From the NCBI GenBank assembly GCA_007751255.1, contig CP036296.1, forward strand, positions 3,906,001-3,970,000: DNA of 64,000 bases, in the 5' to 3' direction. The position numbers and the translations under genes were made by a program. The notes beneath the pieces are model-generated. The model searched no databases. It was not told where the DNA came from and saw only the letters and a program-made list of their open reading frames with translations. Position 1 is the stretch's first letter, and every line of letters begins with the position of its first letter. Below, piece after piece: positions 1-12,059 of the stretch. This DNA is from Engelhardtia mirabilis (GTDB taxonomy: Bacteria > Planctomycetota > UBA1135 > GCA-002686595).

Positions 1-70
1 CGGACCTGCGCGCTTCGGCCGATTGCGCGCGGATCCACTCCTCTCTTCCGCAACCCAAGTCCTGCCCGAC

Positions 71-1195
71 ATGAATACTCTTCGCACCGCCAGCTTCACC
101 CTGGCCGGTCTCGCGCTCGCCTCCGTGGCCAACGCCCAGACCTTCGAGACCATCGCCACCGAGTCCTTCGACTACGCCGACCTCAGCGGCATCGACGGCC
201 AGGTCGGCGGCTTCGGCTGGTTCCAGCAGTGGTATGCCGGCGGCGCCGGCTACGTGACCGTGCCCGGCCTCGACGCCGCCGGCGGCGCGGCGCTCACCGA
301 CGGCAACAACGTCGGTGCCTACCGCAGCCCGAAGACCGGCCCCTGGACCCAGACCGTGGCCCCCGGCTTCAACTTCGGCGCCGACTCGGGCTACTCCATG
401 TGGGTCAGCTTCACGGCCCAGCGCGCGCCGGGTTCGGACAGCCAGTACGGCGGTCTCTCCCTGCACACCTCCTTCGTGGGTGAGAAGCTGTTCATCGGCA
501 GCCCCTTCGCCTCGGGCGAGTGGGGCCTCGCGGTCCCCGGCTGCTGCGACTTCCGCGTGACCGGCAGCGACGTCACCGTCCCGACCCGCATCGTGGTCAA
601 GATCGACTACCTGGTCGGCGACGAGCGCGTGCAGCTCTGGCTGGATCCGGGCGTCGACCACCCCACCACCACCGCCGACCTCGACATCATCGCCACCAAC
701 CACGACTGGAACGAGATCCGCCTGCAGTCGGGTGAAGGCCCGACCGCCAACGGTTGGCTCTGGGACGACATCGTGATCGAGTGCGAGGACTGCACGCCGC
801 CGGATCTCGTGACCGACGTGGACGCCATCTCCGTGGCCACCGGCGGCGCCCAGACGATGACCCTCTACGCCGGCCAGGAGAACGAGGGCGACCTCTACAT
901 CCTGGTGGGTTCCCTGTCGGGCACCTCGCCCGGTATCCCGATCGGTCCGGGCGTCCTGCCCCTGAACCTCGACGCGTACCTCAACGCCACGCTCAGCGCG
1001 CCGGCCGGCGTCGGCCTGACCAACTCGAGCAACTTCCTCAACGGTGACGGCAGCGAGAACGCAACCCTGACGGTTCCCGCCGGCCTCGGCGTGCTCGCCG
1101 GTCTGACCGCCAACCACGCCTACGTCGTGCTCGACCTCGGCACCTTCGGCATCAGCAAGGTCAGCAGCGCCGCGTCGCTGACCTTCAACCCGTGA
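71..1195 (+). CDS. Secreted protein of unknown function, tandem paralogue 1
   Basis: The function is not recognised. The protein has 374 residues from the ATG at 71. It opens with a clear signal peptide (TASFTLAGLALASVANAQ, cleavage after about residue 23), so it is exported. A first domain contains a QWYAG stretch, a GEKLFIGSPF stretch and a CEDC pair near residue 240. A C-terminal module follows (LYILVGSLSGTSPG, then LPLNLDAYL, then NHAYVVLDL). The same order of motifs recurs in the next gene, so the two are tandem duplicates. In-frame codons reach back to 23, but only the ATG at 71 puts the signal peptide at the N terminus. The first domain may be a lectin/laminin-G-like beta sandwich; that is a guess from the Gly/Asp-rich strands. 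Confidence 0.8.
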   Translation: MNTLRTASFTLAGLALASVANAQTFETIATESFDYADLSGIDGQVGGFGWFQQWYAGGAGYVTVPGLDAAGGAALTDGNNVGAYRSPKTGPWTQTVAPGFNFGADSGYSMWVSFTAQRAPGSDSQYGGLSLHTSFVGEKLFIGSPFASGEWGLAVPGCCDFRVTGSDVTVPTRIVVKIDYLVGDERVQLWLDPGVDHPTTTADLDIIATNHDWNEIRLQSGEGPTANGWLWDDIVIECEDCTPPDLVTDVDAISVATGGAQTMTLYAGQENEGDLYILVGSLSGTSPGIPIGPGVLPLNLDAYLNATLSAPAGVGLTNSSNFLNGDGSENATLTVPAGLGVLAGLTANHAYVVLDLGTFGISKVSSAASLTFNP

Positions 1196-1237
1196 TCCGC
1201 TAGCGGAGCGCCCAGAGCGCCTCGCTCCGAGCGCCTC

Positions 1238-1273
1238 GGGGCGGCTCCGACCCTCGCAGGTCGGGGCCGCCCT
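1238..1273 (+). terminator. GC-rich hairpin after the first secreted-protein gene
   Basis: A 14-bp stem (1239-1252 with 1259-1272, one G-T pair) closes a 6-base loop 43 bases after the stop codon at 1195. There is no T-tract, so intrinsic termination is plausible but not certain. It lies in the roughly 200-base gap before the paralogue at 1395. Confidence 0.45.
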
Positions 1274-1394
1274 CGGGCGACCTCGGGAACGCAATGGGCC
1301 CGTCGACCCTCGCTCGCCCACCAAGCTCACGACCCGGCGTGTGGCCAAGCCCGCCGCGGTCGACCCCTTCGACATCCGTGAACTCGATCCAACC

Positions 1395-2618
1395 ATGAAC
1401 ACCTCGCTCGAGCGCTGCCTCCTCGTGGCGGCCAGCGCGGCCCTCTGCGCCGGCGCTGCCCAGGCCCAGGCAGGCACCTACCGCACCATCTGCGAAGAGT
1501 CCTTCGACCTGGCCCCCGGCACCAACCTCGGCCAGACCGGGTCCGGCAGCGGCTGGGAAGCCGCCTGGTACTCCGGACCGACGGACACCAACGCCCTGAT
1601 CATCCCGGGCTCGCCCGGAGTCACGATCGGCGACGCGGTCGGCAACATCGCGTACATGAGCAACTCCCTGAACGACGGCGGTAACTACCGCCGCATCTCG
1701 GGGACGGGCTTCGAGAACATCACCGACGCGATGTTCGGCTCCGCCACGGGTCCGCTGTTCGGCAAGGACGACACGACTCTGTGGGTCACCTTCGACGCCC
1801 AGAAGATCCCGGGCGGCGACGACGCCTACGGCGGACTCTCGTTCTTCATCTTCCTGGACCCCAACGGCGTGGGTGAGTACCTGTTCATGGGCAGCCCGTT
1901 CCTGTTCGACGACTGGGGTCTGGACACCCCCACCGGGGCTCCCGGCGCGTCGACCATCGGGCAGGGCAACATCGACCAGCCCAGCCACATGGTCTACCGG
2001 ATCGACTTCCTGCCCGGGGACGAGCGGATCCAGTTCTGGCTCAACCCGACCACGGACAAGCCGAGCACCACGGCGGACCTGGACCTGATGATCCCGAACT
2101 TCCGCTTCAACGAGCTGCGGATCCAGTCGGGCACCGGCGGCGGAACCACCGGCGGCTCCGCGCCGGGCTTCTACTTCGACGGCATCAAGCTCGAGTGCGA
2201 GGACTGCGAACCGCCCCAGGCCTTGGCCGGCACGCCCTCGACCCTCAGCGTCAGCTTCGGCGGCAACCAGTCGTTGATCCTGAACGCAGGCGCGGGCAAC
2301 GCGGGCAAGACCTACTTCCTGCTCGGTTCCGTGTCGGGCACCTCGCCGGGCTTCCCGATCGACGGGCTGACCCTGCCCCTGAACTTCGACAGCTACTTCG
2401 TCTACACGCTGAGCTACGCCAACCAGCCGCCGCTGACGAACTCCTTCGGGGTTCTGGACGCCGCGGGCACGGCCCAGGCGAACTTCAACATGCCGGTCGG
2501 GATCATTCCGCTGGTGGGTCAGCAGATCAACCACGCCTACGTGGTGATCGACTTCGCAGGCATCATTCCCTTCGTGGGCTTCGTCAGCAACGCGGCCCCG
2601 CTGGACGTGACCAACTGA
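1395..2618 (+). CDS. Secreted protein of unknown function, tandem paralogue 2
   Basis: The protein has 407 residues and no recognised function. The ATG at 1395 starts a signal peptide (CLLVAASAALCAGAAQAQ). The body parallels the previous gene: an ESFD start, a GEYLFMGSPF stretch, a CEDCEPP pair near residue 275, and a C-terminal module beginning TYFLLGSVSGTSPGFP and continuing LPLNFDSYF, NHAYVVIDF and SNAAPLDV. The tandem arrangement and shared order indicate duplication followed by divergence. The upstream in-frame extension to 1341 lacks a signal sequence and was not used. The C-terminal module resembles the ends of several other exported proteins in this window and may serve attachment or sorting; that role is inferred. 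Confidence 0.8.
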   Translation: MNTSLERCLLVAASAALCAGAAQAQAGTYRTICEESFDLAPGTNLGQTGSGSGWEAAWYSGPTDTNALIIPGSPGVTIGDAVGNIAYMSNSLNDGGNYRRISGTGFENITDAMFGSATGPLFGKDDTTLWVTFDAQKIPGGDDAYGGLSFFIFLDPNGVGEYLFMGSPFLFDDWGLDTPTGAPGASTIGQGNIDQPSHMVYRIDFLPGDERIQFWLNPTTDKPSTTADLDLMIPNFRFNELRIQSGTGGGTTGGSAPGFYFDGIKLECEDCEPPQALAGTPSTLSVSFGGNQSLILNAGAGNAGKTYFLLGSVSGTSPGFPIDGLTLPLNFDSYFVYTLSYANQPPLTNSFGVLDAAGTAQANFNMPVGIIPLVGQQINHAYVVIDFAGIIPFVGFVSNAAPLDVTN

Positions 2619-2636
2619 GCTGCTGACGGGTGGCCG

Positions 2637-2761
2637 CGGTGGGACGTACGGTGCCGCGATCATTTGTCCCACGCGAACGCAGAGCGCCCCGATCGGCGAA
2701 GCCGATCGGGGCGCTCTGCGTTCGCGTGGGACAAATGATCGCGGCACCGTACGTCCCACCG
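2637..2761. repeat. Giant perfect palindrome with 61-bp arms and a 3-base spacer
   Basis: Bases 2637-2697 are the exact reverse complement of 2701-2761, separated only by GAA. The palindrome lies between the convergent ends of the secreted-protein gene (2618) and ileS (2781). As RNA it would form a very long hairpin on either strand, so it could act as a bidirectional terminator. Each arm also contains a smaller inverted pair (GGGAC, then GTCCC about 20 bases on) and the core CGTACGGTGCC that recurs in the palindrome at 25563-25697. The sharing suggests a mobilised palindromic unit, possibly of the REP/RAYT kind. No transposase lies beside it. Confidence 0.9.
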
Positions 2762-2780
2762 GACGTCCCAGCTCGCCGCC

Positions 2781-5984
<3,204 letters not shown>

Positions 5985-6207
5985 GGCTCGCGGGGGCGAT
6001 CTGTGGACAGCGCGGGGCTCGGGACAGCCGCGCAGGATACGGCAGCGGCGCGGGGTCTCGCCAGCGGACGGGATTCGCCGCGGCGAGGGTGGCAGGCGAC
6101 GGAATCGAGGCCAAAGGTCCGCATACTCTGCGCGCGGCCCACCCGGCCGCCGCGCCTCGCCCGACCGCCCCACCGCCGCCCACAGCGGCCTCGACCCATC
6201 GCCTCCC

Positions 6208-7188
6208 TTGAAGCTCCTCCGCCGTCTGCTGCTCCTGGTCGTCCTGCCCCTCGCCGTCCTCGTTGGGCTCTTTCTCATGCGTGACGGCTTCCTGGCGACC
6301 GTGATCGCCAAGGCCGGCACCCACGCCCTGGGCGTGAGAACGGAGGTGGCCTCGGTCTCGACCTCGCTCACCGAGGGTCGCTTCGAAGTCGCGGGCCTCT
6401 CGGCGGCGAACCCGCCCGGCTTCTCCGACCAGCCCTTGCTCTCGGTCGCCGGCTTCGGCACGGAGCTGCCCCTCACTCGCCTGCGCGACGACCCTTTGGT
6501 GGTCGAGGACCTGTCGGTCGAGGGCGTCGTCGTGCGCATCGAACGGAAGGGCTCGCAGTTCAACTTGGAGCCGATTCGCGAACACCTGCAGTCCCTGGCG
6601 GGCTCGGATGAAGGCCAACCGGACCAGGGCGGCGGCGAGGCCCCCGCCCCCACCGGCGGCGAGGGCGAAGGCTCGGGTGGCAAGGCGATCGTCCTGCGCC
6701 GCGTGAACATCGATGGCGCCAAGCTGATCCTCGACCTGGGCGCGCCCTGGCTCGAGCCGCGCAGCGTGGCCATGGGTCAGATCGTGCTGACCGACATCGA
6801 AGCCAGCGGCGACGAGGCCCTGGCCAAGGTCATGGGCCAGGTCCTGGAGCAGCTCCTGGACGAGGCCCTAGGCATGGTCGGCGACCTGCCGCCGGAGTTG
6901 CTGCCGATCCTCGACAGCCTGCGGGCCGGTCTGCAGGACGGCTTCCAGGGCGAGGATCTCCAGGCGACCCTCGACGCCGCCATGGGTCAGCTCGAGGGCG
7001 TCGGTCAGGAGGCCTTCGACGCGGCTGTGAACGACGCCGTCGACCAGGGCAAGGCCGAGCTGCAGAAGCAAGCCGAGGAGCTGCTGGGGAATCAGTCCAA
7101 CGAGCTGCTCCAGGGCGCGGGTCAGCAGGCCACCGAGAAGCTCGGCGGACTGCTCGACGGGCTCAAGAAGAAGAAGGACGGGAACTGA
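6208..7188 (+). CDS. AsmA-like membrane-anchored protein
   Basis: The product has 326 residues from a TTG at 6208. That start places a single hydrophobic segment (LLLLVVLPLAVLVGLFL, residues about 6-22) at the N terminus. The following region (GVRTEVASVSTSLTEGRFEVAGLSAANPPGF, then VVVRIERKGSQFNLEPI) resembles the N-terminal domain of AsmA/DUF748-type envelope proteins, which lie in the periplasm and are linked to outer-membrane assembly or lipid transport. A Gly/Glu-rich linker follows near residue 140. The C-terminal half is rich in Gln, Glu, Leu and Ala and is probably helical. The in-frame stretch back to 5953 is Arg-rich and overlaps the ileS start, so it was rejected. The gene diverges from ileS and converges on the rhomboid gene. 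Confidence 0.65.
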   Translation: MKLLRRLLLLVVLPLAVLVGLFLMRDGFLATVIAKAGTHALGVRTEVASVSTSLTEGRFEVAGLSAANPPGFSDQPLLSVAGFGTELPLTRLRDDPLVVEDLSVEGVVVRIERKGSQFNLEPIREHLQSLAGSDEGQPDQGGGEAPAPTGGEGEGSGGKAIVLRRVNIDGAKLILDLGAPWLEPRSVAMGQIVLTDIEASGDEALAKVMGQVLEQLLDEALGMVGDLPPELLPILDSLRAGLQDGFQGEDLQATLDAAMGQLEGVGQEAFDAAVNDAVDQGKAELQKQAEELLGNQSNELLQGAGQQATEKLGGLLDGLKKKKDGN

Positions 7189-7199
7189 TGCGCGGGGGT

Positions 7200-7239
7200 C
7201 GACGCCCGGTGGGAGTCAATCCGACCCCACCGAGCGTCG
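7200..7239. terminator. Hairpin between convergent AsmA-like and rhomboid genes
   Basis: A 14-bp stem with one mismatch (7200-7213 with 7226-7239) spans the 3' end of the rhomboid gene and the gap after the AsmA-like gene. Its place between converging genes suggests a shared terminator. No T-tract is evident. Confidence 0.4.
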
Positions 7240-7899
7240 GTGCCGCTCGCGCAGGGTGAACCAGTCCCAGCCGCCCGCGTCCAGGAGCCCCGACTTGAGG
7301 CCGGCGATCGCAAGGGGCAGGCCGATCAGCGCGCCCATCAGGTGCAGCGCGGCGCTGCCGAGGCGCAGCTCCTCGAAGACGAGCGAGAGCACCTCCATCG
7401 CGACCAGGCCGAAGCCCAGCACGCCCAGGGGCAGCTCCATCACTCGGATCCGCAGACCGAGCAGGACCAGGGAGTCGACGTTGGTGCGCGGCGCGAGCAC
7501 CAGGGCGCTCGACAGCAGGCCGAAGAGGATCGCGGAGAAGCCGAAGGAGCCGCCCTCGGAGCCGGACATCAGGAGCTGCTCGACGAGCCCCTGTAGGACC
7601 GCGATGGACAGGGCCAGGGCCAGCATCCAGCGCGTGCCGACCGCCCCCTCGACGATCTGACCCAGGGTCCACAGGAAGATCAGGTTGCCGATCAGGTGCA
7701 CCCATCCGCCGTGGACGAAGACCGAGGTCACCCACTGCAACGGGTGGATGCCGTCCCAGTGCAGGATCAGAGGGTCGATATCGATCAAGCCACCGACGCC
7801 CGCCAGGAACACGACCAGGTTGACGGCCATCAGACAGACCGTGCCCCAGGGCAAGCGGTCCGCGTAGGCGTCGGTGCGGAATGGCAGGAAGGCGAGCAT
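7216..7899 (-). CDS. Rhomboid-family intramembrane serine protease
   Basis: This 227-residue polytopic membrane protein has about six hydrophobic segments. Rhomboid hallmarks are HGGWVHLIGNLIFLWTLG at residues 63-80 (loop-1/TM2 region), GFSAILFG with Ser122 in the GxS position, and HLMGALIG with His186 as the second member of the catalytic dyad. The usual GxSG is GFSA here, a small deviation in the residue after the serine. Members cleave transmembrane segments of other membrane proteins; the substrate cannot be told from sequence. It is transcribed away from the aminotransferase upstream of it on the same strand, with a 60-base gap. Confidence 0.85.
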   Translation of the reverse strand: MLAFLPFRTDAYADRLPWGTVCLMAVNLVVFLAGVGGLIDIDPLILHWDGIHPLQWVTSVFVHGGWVHLIGNLIFLWTLGQIVEGAVGTRWMLALALSIAVLQGLVEQLLMSGSEGGSFGFSAILFGLLSSALVLAPRTNVDSLVLLGLRIRVMELPLGVLGFGLVAMEVLSLVFEELRLGSAALHLMGALIGLPLAIAGLKSGLLDAGGWDWFTLRERHRRSVGSD

Positions 7900-7959
7900 G
7901 GCCTACGAGCTACGTCGCCCGACCGGGATGATTCCCGCCATTCGCCCCGGGGCATGGGT

Positions 7960-9129
7960 TCAGGCAGGCTGCAGGACCGACGCCACCCGTTCCAAGGCGC
8001 GCTCGATGTTCTCCTTGCTGCTCGCATAGGAGAAGCGCAGGTAGCCCTCGCCCAGGTGACCGAAGCTGGTGCCCGACAGCACCGCGACACCCGCCTTCCT
8101 CAAGAGCAGAGTCTCCAGCTCCTGACTCTTCATCCCCGTCCCCGTGATGTTCGGGAAGGTGTAGAACGCCCCCTTCGGCATCACGCACGAGAACCCCGGC
8201 AGGGCGTTCAACCCCTCGACGATGACCTTCCGGCGCTCGTCGAACGCCGCCATCATCGTGTCCACCGCGGTCTGCGGACCGCGCAGGGCCTCGATCGCCG
8301 CCACCTGCACCGGGGCACTGGGGCACGAGGTCGAGTTGATCTGAAGGCGCTCGGCCTGGGCGATCAGGCTCGCCGGCCAAAGACCCCAGCCCAGACGCCA
8401 GCCGGTCATCGAGAAGGTCTTGCTCCAACCGTCGAGCACGATCAGGCGATCGCGGATCGAGTCGAACTCGAGCAGGCTGACGTGCTCCTCGCCGTCGTAG
8501 GTCATGCGCGAGTAGATCTCGTCCGACAGGATCGCCACGTGGGGGTGCGCCTCGAGGCCCTTGACCAGCTTTTCCAACTCGGCCCGCGGCACCAGCCCGC
8601 CGGTCGGGTTGGCCGGGGTGTTGACGATGATCAGGCGCGTGTTGCGGTTGATCTTGGCCAGCACCGCGTCGGCGTCGAAGGTGAAGCCCTTCTCCTCCAA
8701 CAACTCGATCGGCACCGGCGTGGCGCCCGAAAAGCGGATCATCGACTCGTAGATCGGGAAGCCGGGGTTCGGGTAGAGGATCTCGGCCCCCGGCTCCCCG
8801 AACATCAGCATCGCGAAGAACATGGTCGGCTTGCCGCCGGGCACGATCAGCACGTTGTCCGGATCGATCGTCGCGCCCCGGTACTTCAGCACGTCCTCGG
8901 CCACCGCCTGGCGCAGGTCGGGCAGGCCCTTGGCCGGGGTGTAGAAGTGGTAGCCGTCGCGCAGGGCCTTGATCCCGGCTTCGACGATGTTGTCCGGGGT
9001 GCGGAAGTCCGGCGCGCCGATGCCCAGGTTGATGATGTCGTGGCCCTCGGCCTCGAGTCGCTTCGCCCGCGCGAGGACGTCGAAGGCGGTCTCGGTGCCG
9101 AGCATGGACATGCGCTGTGAGAGTTGCAC
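7960..9129 (-). CDS. PLP-dependent class I/II aminotransferase
   Basis: The product has 389 residues starting from GTG at 9129, giving the usual N terminus of the family (VQLSQRMSMLGTETAFDVL). The fold-type I features are NLGIGAPDF near 34-42, NPTGG near 174-178, SDEIY near 202-206, and SKTFSMTGWRLGW, in which Lys237 (SK) is the PLP-binding lysine. It transfers amino groups between an amino acid and a 2-oxo acid; the aspartate/alanine/aromatic group is likely but the exact substrate is open. The open frame continues to 10329 on the complement of the ABC binding-protein gene, so only the portion from 9129 is taken as real. It is divergent from the iron-ABC operon, with about 200 bases between. 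Confidence 0.9.
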   Translation of the reverse strand: MQLSQRMSMLGTETAFDVLARAKRLEAEGHDIINLGIGAPDFRTPDNIVEAGIKALRDGYHFYTPAKGLPDLRQAVAEDVLKYRGATIDPDNVLIVPGGKPTMFFAMLMFGEPGAEILYPNPGFPIYESMIRFSGATPVPIELLEEKGFTFDADAVLAKINRNTRLIIVNTPANPTGGLVPRAELEKLVKGLEAHPHVAILSDEIYSRMTYDGEEHVSLLEFDSIRDRLIVLDGWSKTFSMTGWRLGWGLWPASLIAQAERLQINSTSCPSAPVQVAAIEALRGPQTAVDTMMAAFDERRKVIVEGLNALPGFSCVMPKGAFYTFPNITGTGMKSQELETLLLRKAGVAVLSGTSFGHLGEGYLRFSYASSKENIERALERVASVLQPA

Positions 9130-9327
9130 GGTGGGACTCCGGGGGGCTGCGTGGCGGGGGTGAGCGGGCTGGTTCGCGGGACAGCCGGGGAAGATAACCG
9201 CTGGGCCCCCCGCCGCCGAACCGCCAACCCCTTCCCGGACGGATCGGCACAGGTCTTGCTGTATCGTTCCCCGGTGCCGGCCCGGGCCACGCCCGGTGCC
9301 CTCCATCACCCCAGCCGCCCCGCCAAG

Positions 9328-10377
9328 ATGCGTCCGCAGACAACGCCCCAATGGCTCACGAGAGCCGCCGCCCTCGCCTTCCTGACCCTGATCAGCGGCT
9401 GTGGCGCCGGGGATTACGACCTGACGGTCTACTCCGCGGCGGACCAGATCCACGCCGAGCCCCTGCTCCAGCGTTTCGAAGAGGAAACAGGCCTGCGCGT
9501 CAATATGGTCTTCGACGTCGAGGCCAACAAGACGGTCGGGCTCGTGGCGCGGCTGCGCAAGGAGGCCGAGCAGGGCACCGTGCGCTGCGACGTCTTCTGG
9601 AACAACGAGATCGCCAACACCGTCGCCCTCGCGGCCGACGGCCTGCTGCAGCCCTACGACTCCCCCGCCGCCGCCGACATCCCGGCCACGTTCAAGGATC
9701 CGGGGCACCTGTGGACAGGGTTCGCCGCCCGGGGACGGGTGCTGATCGTCAACACCGAGCGGCTCGGCGACCGCGCGGCGCCGAGCTCCCTCGACGACCT
9801 GTTGAGCCCCGCCTGGAGCGGTGAAGCGGGGATCGCACGACCCCTGTCGGGCACGACCCTGACCCACGCGGCGGTGCTCTACGACGTCCTCGGCGACGAC
9901 GCAGCGCGCGCCTTCTGGAAGTCGGTCAAGCAACGCAACGCCGCCGGCGCGTTGAACCTGGCCAGCGGCAACGGACCGCTGATGCGCTCGGTCGGGACCG
10001 GCGAGTACACCTGGGGCTGGACCGATACCGACGACTTCAACGTGGCCCGCGTGCGCGGCATGCCGGTCCTGCGTGTTGCGCCGGACCAGGTCGAGGGCGG
10101 CATGGGCCTGTTGATGATCCCCAACACCGCCGCGATCGTCGCTGGGGCCCCGAACCTCGACAACGCCAAGCGTTTCTACGACTGGCTGGTCTCCGCGGAC
10201 ACCGAGGCCGCCCTGGCCTCCTCGGACTCCGCCAACGTCCCGGTGCGACCGAACCTGGTGCGGCCCGAGAACGTCCTGGGCACCTCCGAGCTCCACGTGA
10301 TGGAAGTCGACTGGCAGCAGGTAGGCCAACGACTCCCGGCGATCCAGACCGAGCTCAAGGAGCTGTTCCTCGATTGA
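9328..10377 (+). CDS. Iron(III)-type ABC transporter substrate-binding lipoprotein
   Basis: The product has 349 residues and starts at ATG 9328. A lipoprotein signal ends in LISGC, with the modified cysteine at residue 25. The body begins DLTVYSAADQIHAEPLLQRFEEETGL, the classical opening of FbpA/FutA-type ferric-iron binding proteins, and continues with DVFWNNEI and WGWTDTDDF. It should bind the substrate at the outer face of the cytoplasmic membrane and deliver it to the permease encoded next. It overlaps the permease gene by four bases and heads a five-gene overlapping operon. Other substrates of this subfamily (2-aminoethylphosphonate, thiamine) are possible, so iron is a family-based inference. 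Confidence 0.85.
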   Translation: MRPQTTPQWLTRAAALAFLTLISGCGAGDYDLTVYSAADQIHAEPLLQRFEEETGLRVNMVFDVEANKTVGLVARLRKEAEQGTVRCDVFWNNEIANTVALAADGLLQPYDSPAAADIPATFKDPGHLWTGFAARGRVLIVNTERLGDRAAPSSLDDLLSPAWSGEAGIARPLSGTTLTHAAVLYDVLGDDAARAFWKSVKQRNAAGALNLASGNGPLMRSVGTGEYTWGWTDTDDFNVARVRGMPVLRVAPDQVEGGMGLLMIPNTAAIVAGAPNLDNAKRFYDWLVSADTEAALASSDSANVPVRPNLVRPENVLGTSELHVMEVDWQQVGQRLPAIQTELKELFLD

Positions 10378-12059
10378 GTCGTTCGCTCGTCATCGCCGCC
10401 TGCGCGGTCTTTGCAATCTGCGCCCTGGCGCCGATTCTCGCCGCCTATGGAACGGTGCGCGGTGACGACCTGGAAGCGCTGATGGATGCGCGCACCTGGG
10501 GCCTCCTGTGGCGCACGATCCAGCTCGGCCTCGGGGTGACCGCCGTTGCCGTGGGCTTCGGCCTGCCCTTCGGCTTCCTCGTGGCGCGCACGGATCTGCC
10601 CGGTGCCGGCCTGCTGCGGACCCTGGGCGTGGCACCGCTGTTCGTGCCGACCCTGCTGATCGCCATGACCTGGACGATCTTCAGCGACGTGCGCGGCGCG
10701 CCGATGACGACCTGGGTCCTGGGCCTGGCCAACTTCCCCCTGGTCGCGGTCTTCGCGGCGCGGGCGGCCGAGCGCATCGACGCACGCCTCGAGGAAGCGG
10801 CGCGGGTCGCCGGCGGTTGGCGCGCAGTGCTGCGCGTGGATCTGGCCCTGATCCTGCCCGCGAGCGCCTGCGGCGCCTGCCTGGCCTTCACCTTCGCGGT
10901 CAACGACTTCGCCGTCCCCGACTACGTCTCGTCGGTCGGTGTGAAGTTCAACGTCTACGCCGACGAGATCTTCGCCAACTGGAGCCAGTTCGAGGCCCCG
11001 GGCCTGGCCGCCGCCTCGGCCGCGCCGCTGATCGCCCTGACCCTGGCGGCCTTGATCCCGGCTCTGGCCCTGCGTCGCCGCGGCGCGCTGGCGACCCTGC
11101 GCGGAGGCTTTCGCCCGCCCGAACGGATTCCCCTCGGGCCCTGGCGTTGGCCGGCCTTCGCCTTCGCGCTGCTGGTGGTCGGACTCTCGACCCTGGCGCC
11201 CCTGGGGCGCCTGGCCTTCGAGGCCGGCGGTGGCCCCCATCGCTGGAGACCGATGTCGGTCCAAGCCGCGGCAGCAGGTGCCGAGATTCCGACCCCGGCC
11301 GCGGTCACCGAGCGCGAGCAGGCCGGCGAGAGCACCACCGTCTCGACCGCGACCTACCTGAAGACGGCGCCCCGGATCCTGATGGCCCAGGTCAGCCAGA
11401 TGGGCTCCGCCTTCGGCAAGGCCATCGACAAGGCACGCGACGACCTGCGGCGCAGCCTGACCTACGCCGTGGGGGCCGCCACCGCCGCCGTGCTCCTGGG
11501 CCTGATCCTGGGGCACGCCATCGAACGCGCGCGCCGCCGCTGGGTGGGGCGCTCCCTCGAGGTGCTGGCCCTCTTGCCCCTGGCCGCGCCGGCGACGCTG
11601 TTCGCCTTCGGTGCGATCGTGCTGTGGAGCCGGCCGCTGACCTCCGACCTTTACGCCAGCCAGGTGATGGTCCCGATCCTGTTCACCGGCCGCCTGGCCA
11701 CCTTCGCGGTGTTGATCCTGGCCGGCGGCGTGGCCTCCATGTCGCGCGAGCTCGAGGACGTGGCCGCGACCTCGGGCGCGGGTCCGGCGCGGCGCCTGTT
11801 CACCGTTGTCGCGCCGAACCTGCTGGGCTCGATCGCCGGTGCGTGGGTGCTGGTCTTCGCCTTCGCCATGCGCGAACTCGACGCGGGGATTCTGGTGCCG
11901 GCCGCCAACAAGACCGCCATCGTGCGCGTGTTCAACGGCGTGCACTTCGGGCGTGACGACTACGTGGCGGCCCTCTCCCTCCTGCTCGTCTTCACGATCG
12001 TGCTGCCCGGACTGCTCTGGAACCTCTTCGCCAAGCGGCGACTGGAGATGCTGCCGTGA
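10374..12059 (+). CDS. Iron(III)-type ABC transporter permease, two fused membrane domains
   Basis: The product has 561 residues with two binding-protein-dependent transport modules in one chain, as in FbpB. The EAA-type loops that contact the ATPase are EEAARVAGGWRAVLRVDLALI (near 142-162) and LEDVAATSGAGPARRLFTVV (near 461-480). Roughly twelve hydrophobic segments are seen, with a soluble stretch of about 80 residues between halves. The start is a TTG at 10374 that overlaps the stop of the binding-protein gene, which implies translational coupling. It forms the membrane channel of the importer with the ATPase that follows. Confidence 0.87.
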   Translation: MSRSLVIAACAVFAICALAPILAAYGTVRGDDLEALMDARTWGLLWRTIQLGLGVTAVAVGFGLPFGFLVARTDLPGAGLLRTLGVAPLFVPTLLIAMTWTIFSDVRGAPMTTWVLGLANFPLVAVFAARAAERIDARLEEAARVAGGWRAVLRVDLALILPASACGACLAFTFAVNDFAVPDYVSSVGVKFNVYADEIFANWSQFEAPGLAAASAAPLIALTLAALIPALALRRRGALATLRGGFRPPERIPLGPWRWPAFAFALLVVGLSTLAPLGRLAFEAGGGPHRWRPMSVQAAAAGAEIPTPAAVTEREQAGESTTVSTATYLKTAPRILMAQVSQMGSAFGKAIDKARDDLRRSLTYAVGAATAAVLLGLILGHAIERARRRWVGRSLEVLALLPLAAPATLFAFGAIVLWSRPLTSDLYASQVMVPILFTGRLATFAVLILAGGVASMSRELEDVAATSGAGPARRLFTVVAPNLLGSIAGAWVLVFAFAMRELDAGILVPAANKTAIVRVFNGVHFGRDDYVAALSLLLVFTIVLPGLLWNLFAKRRLEMLP

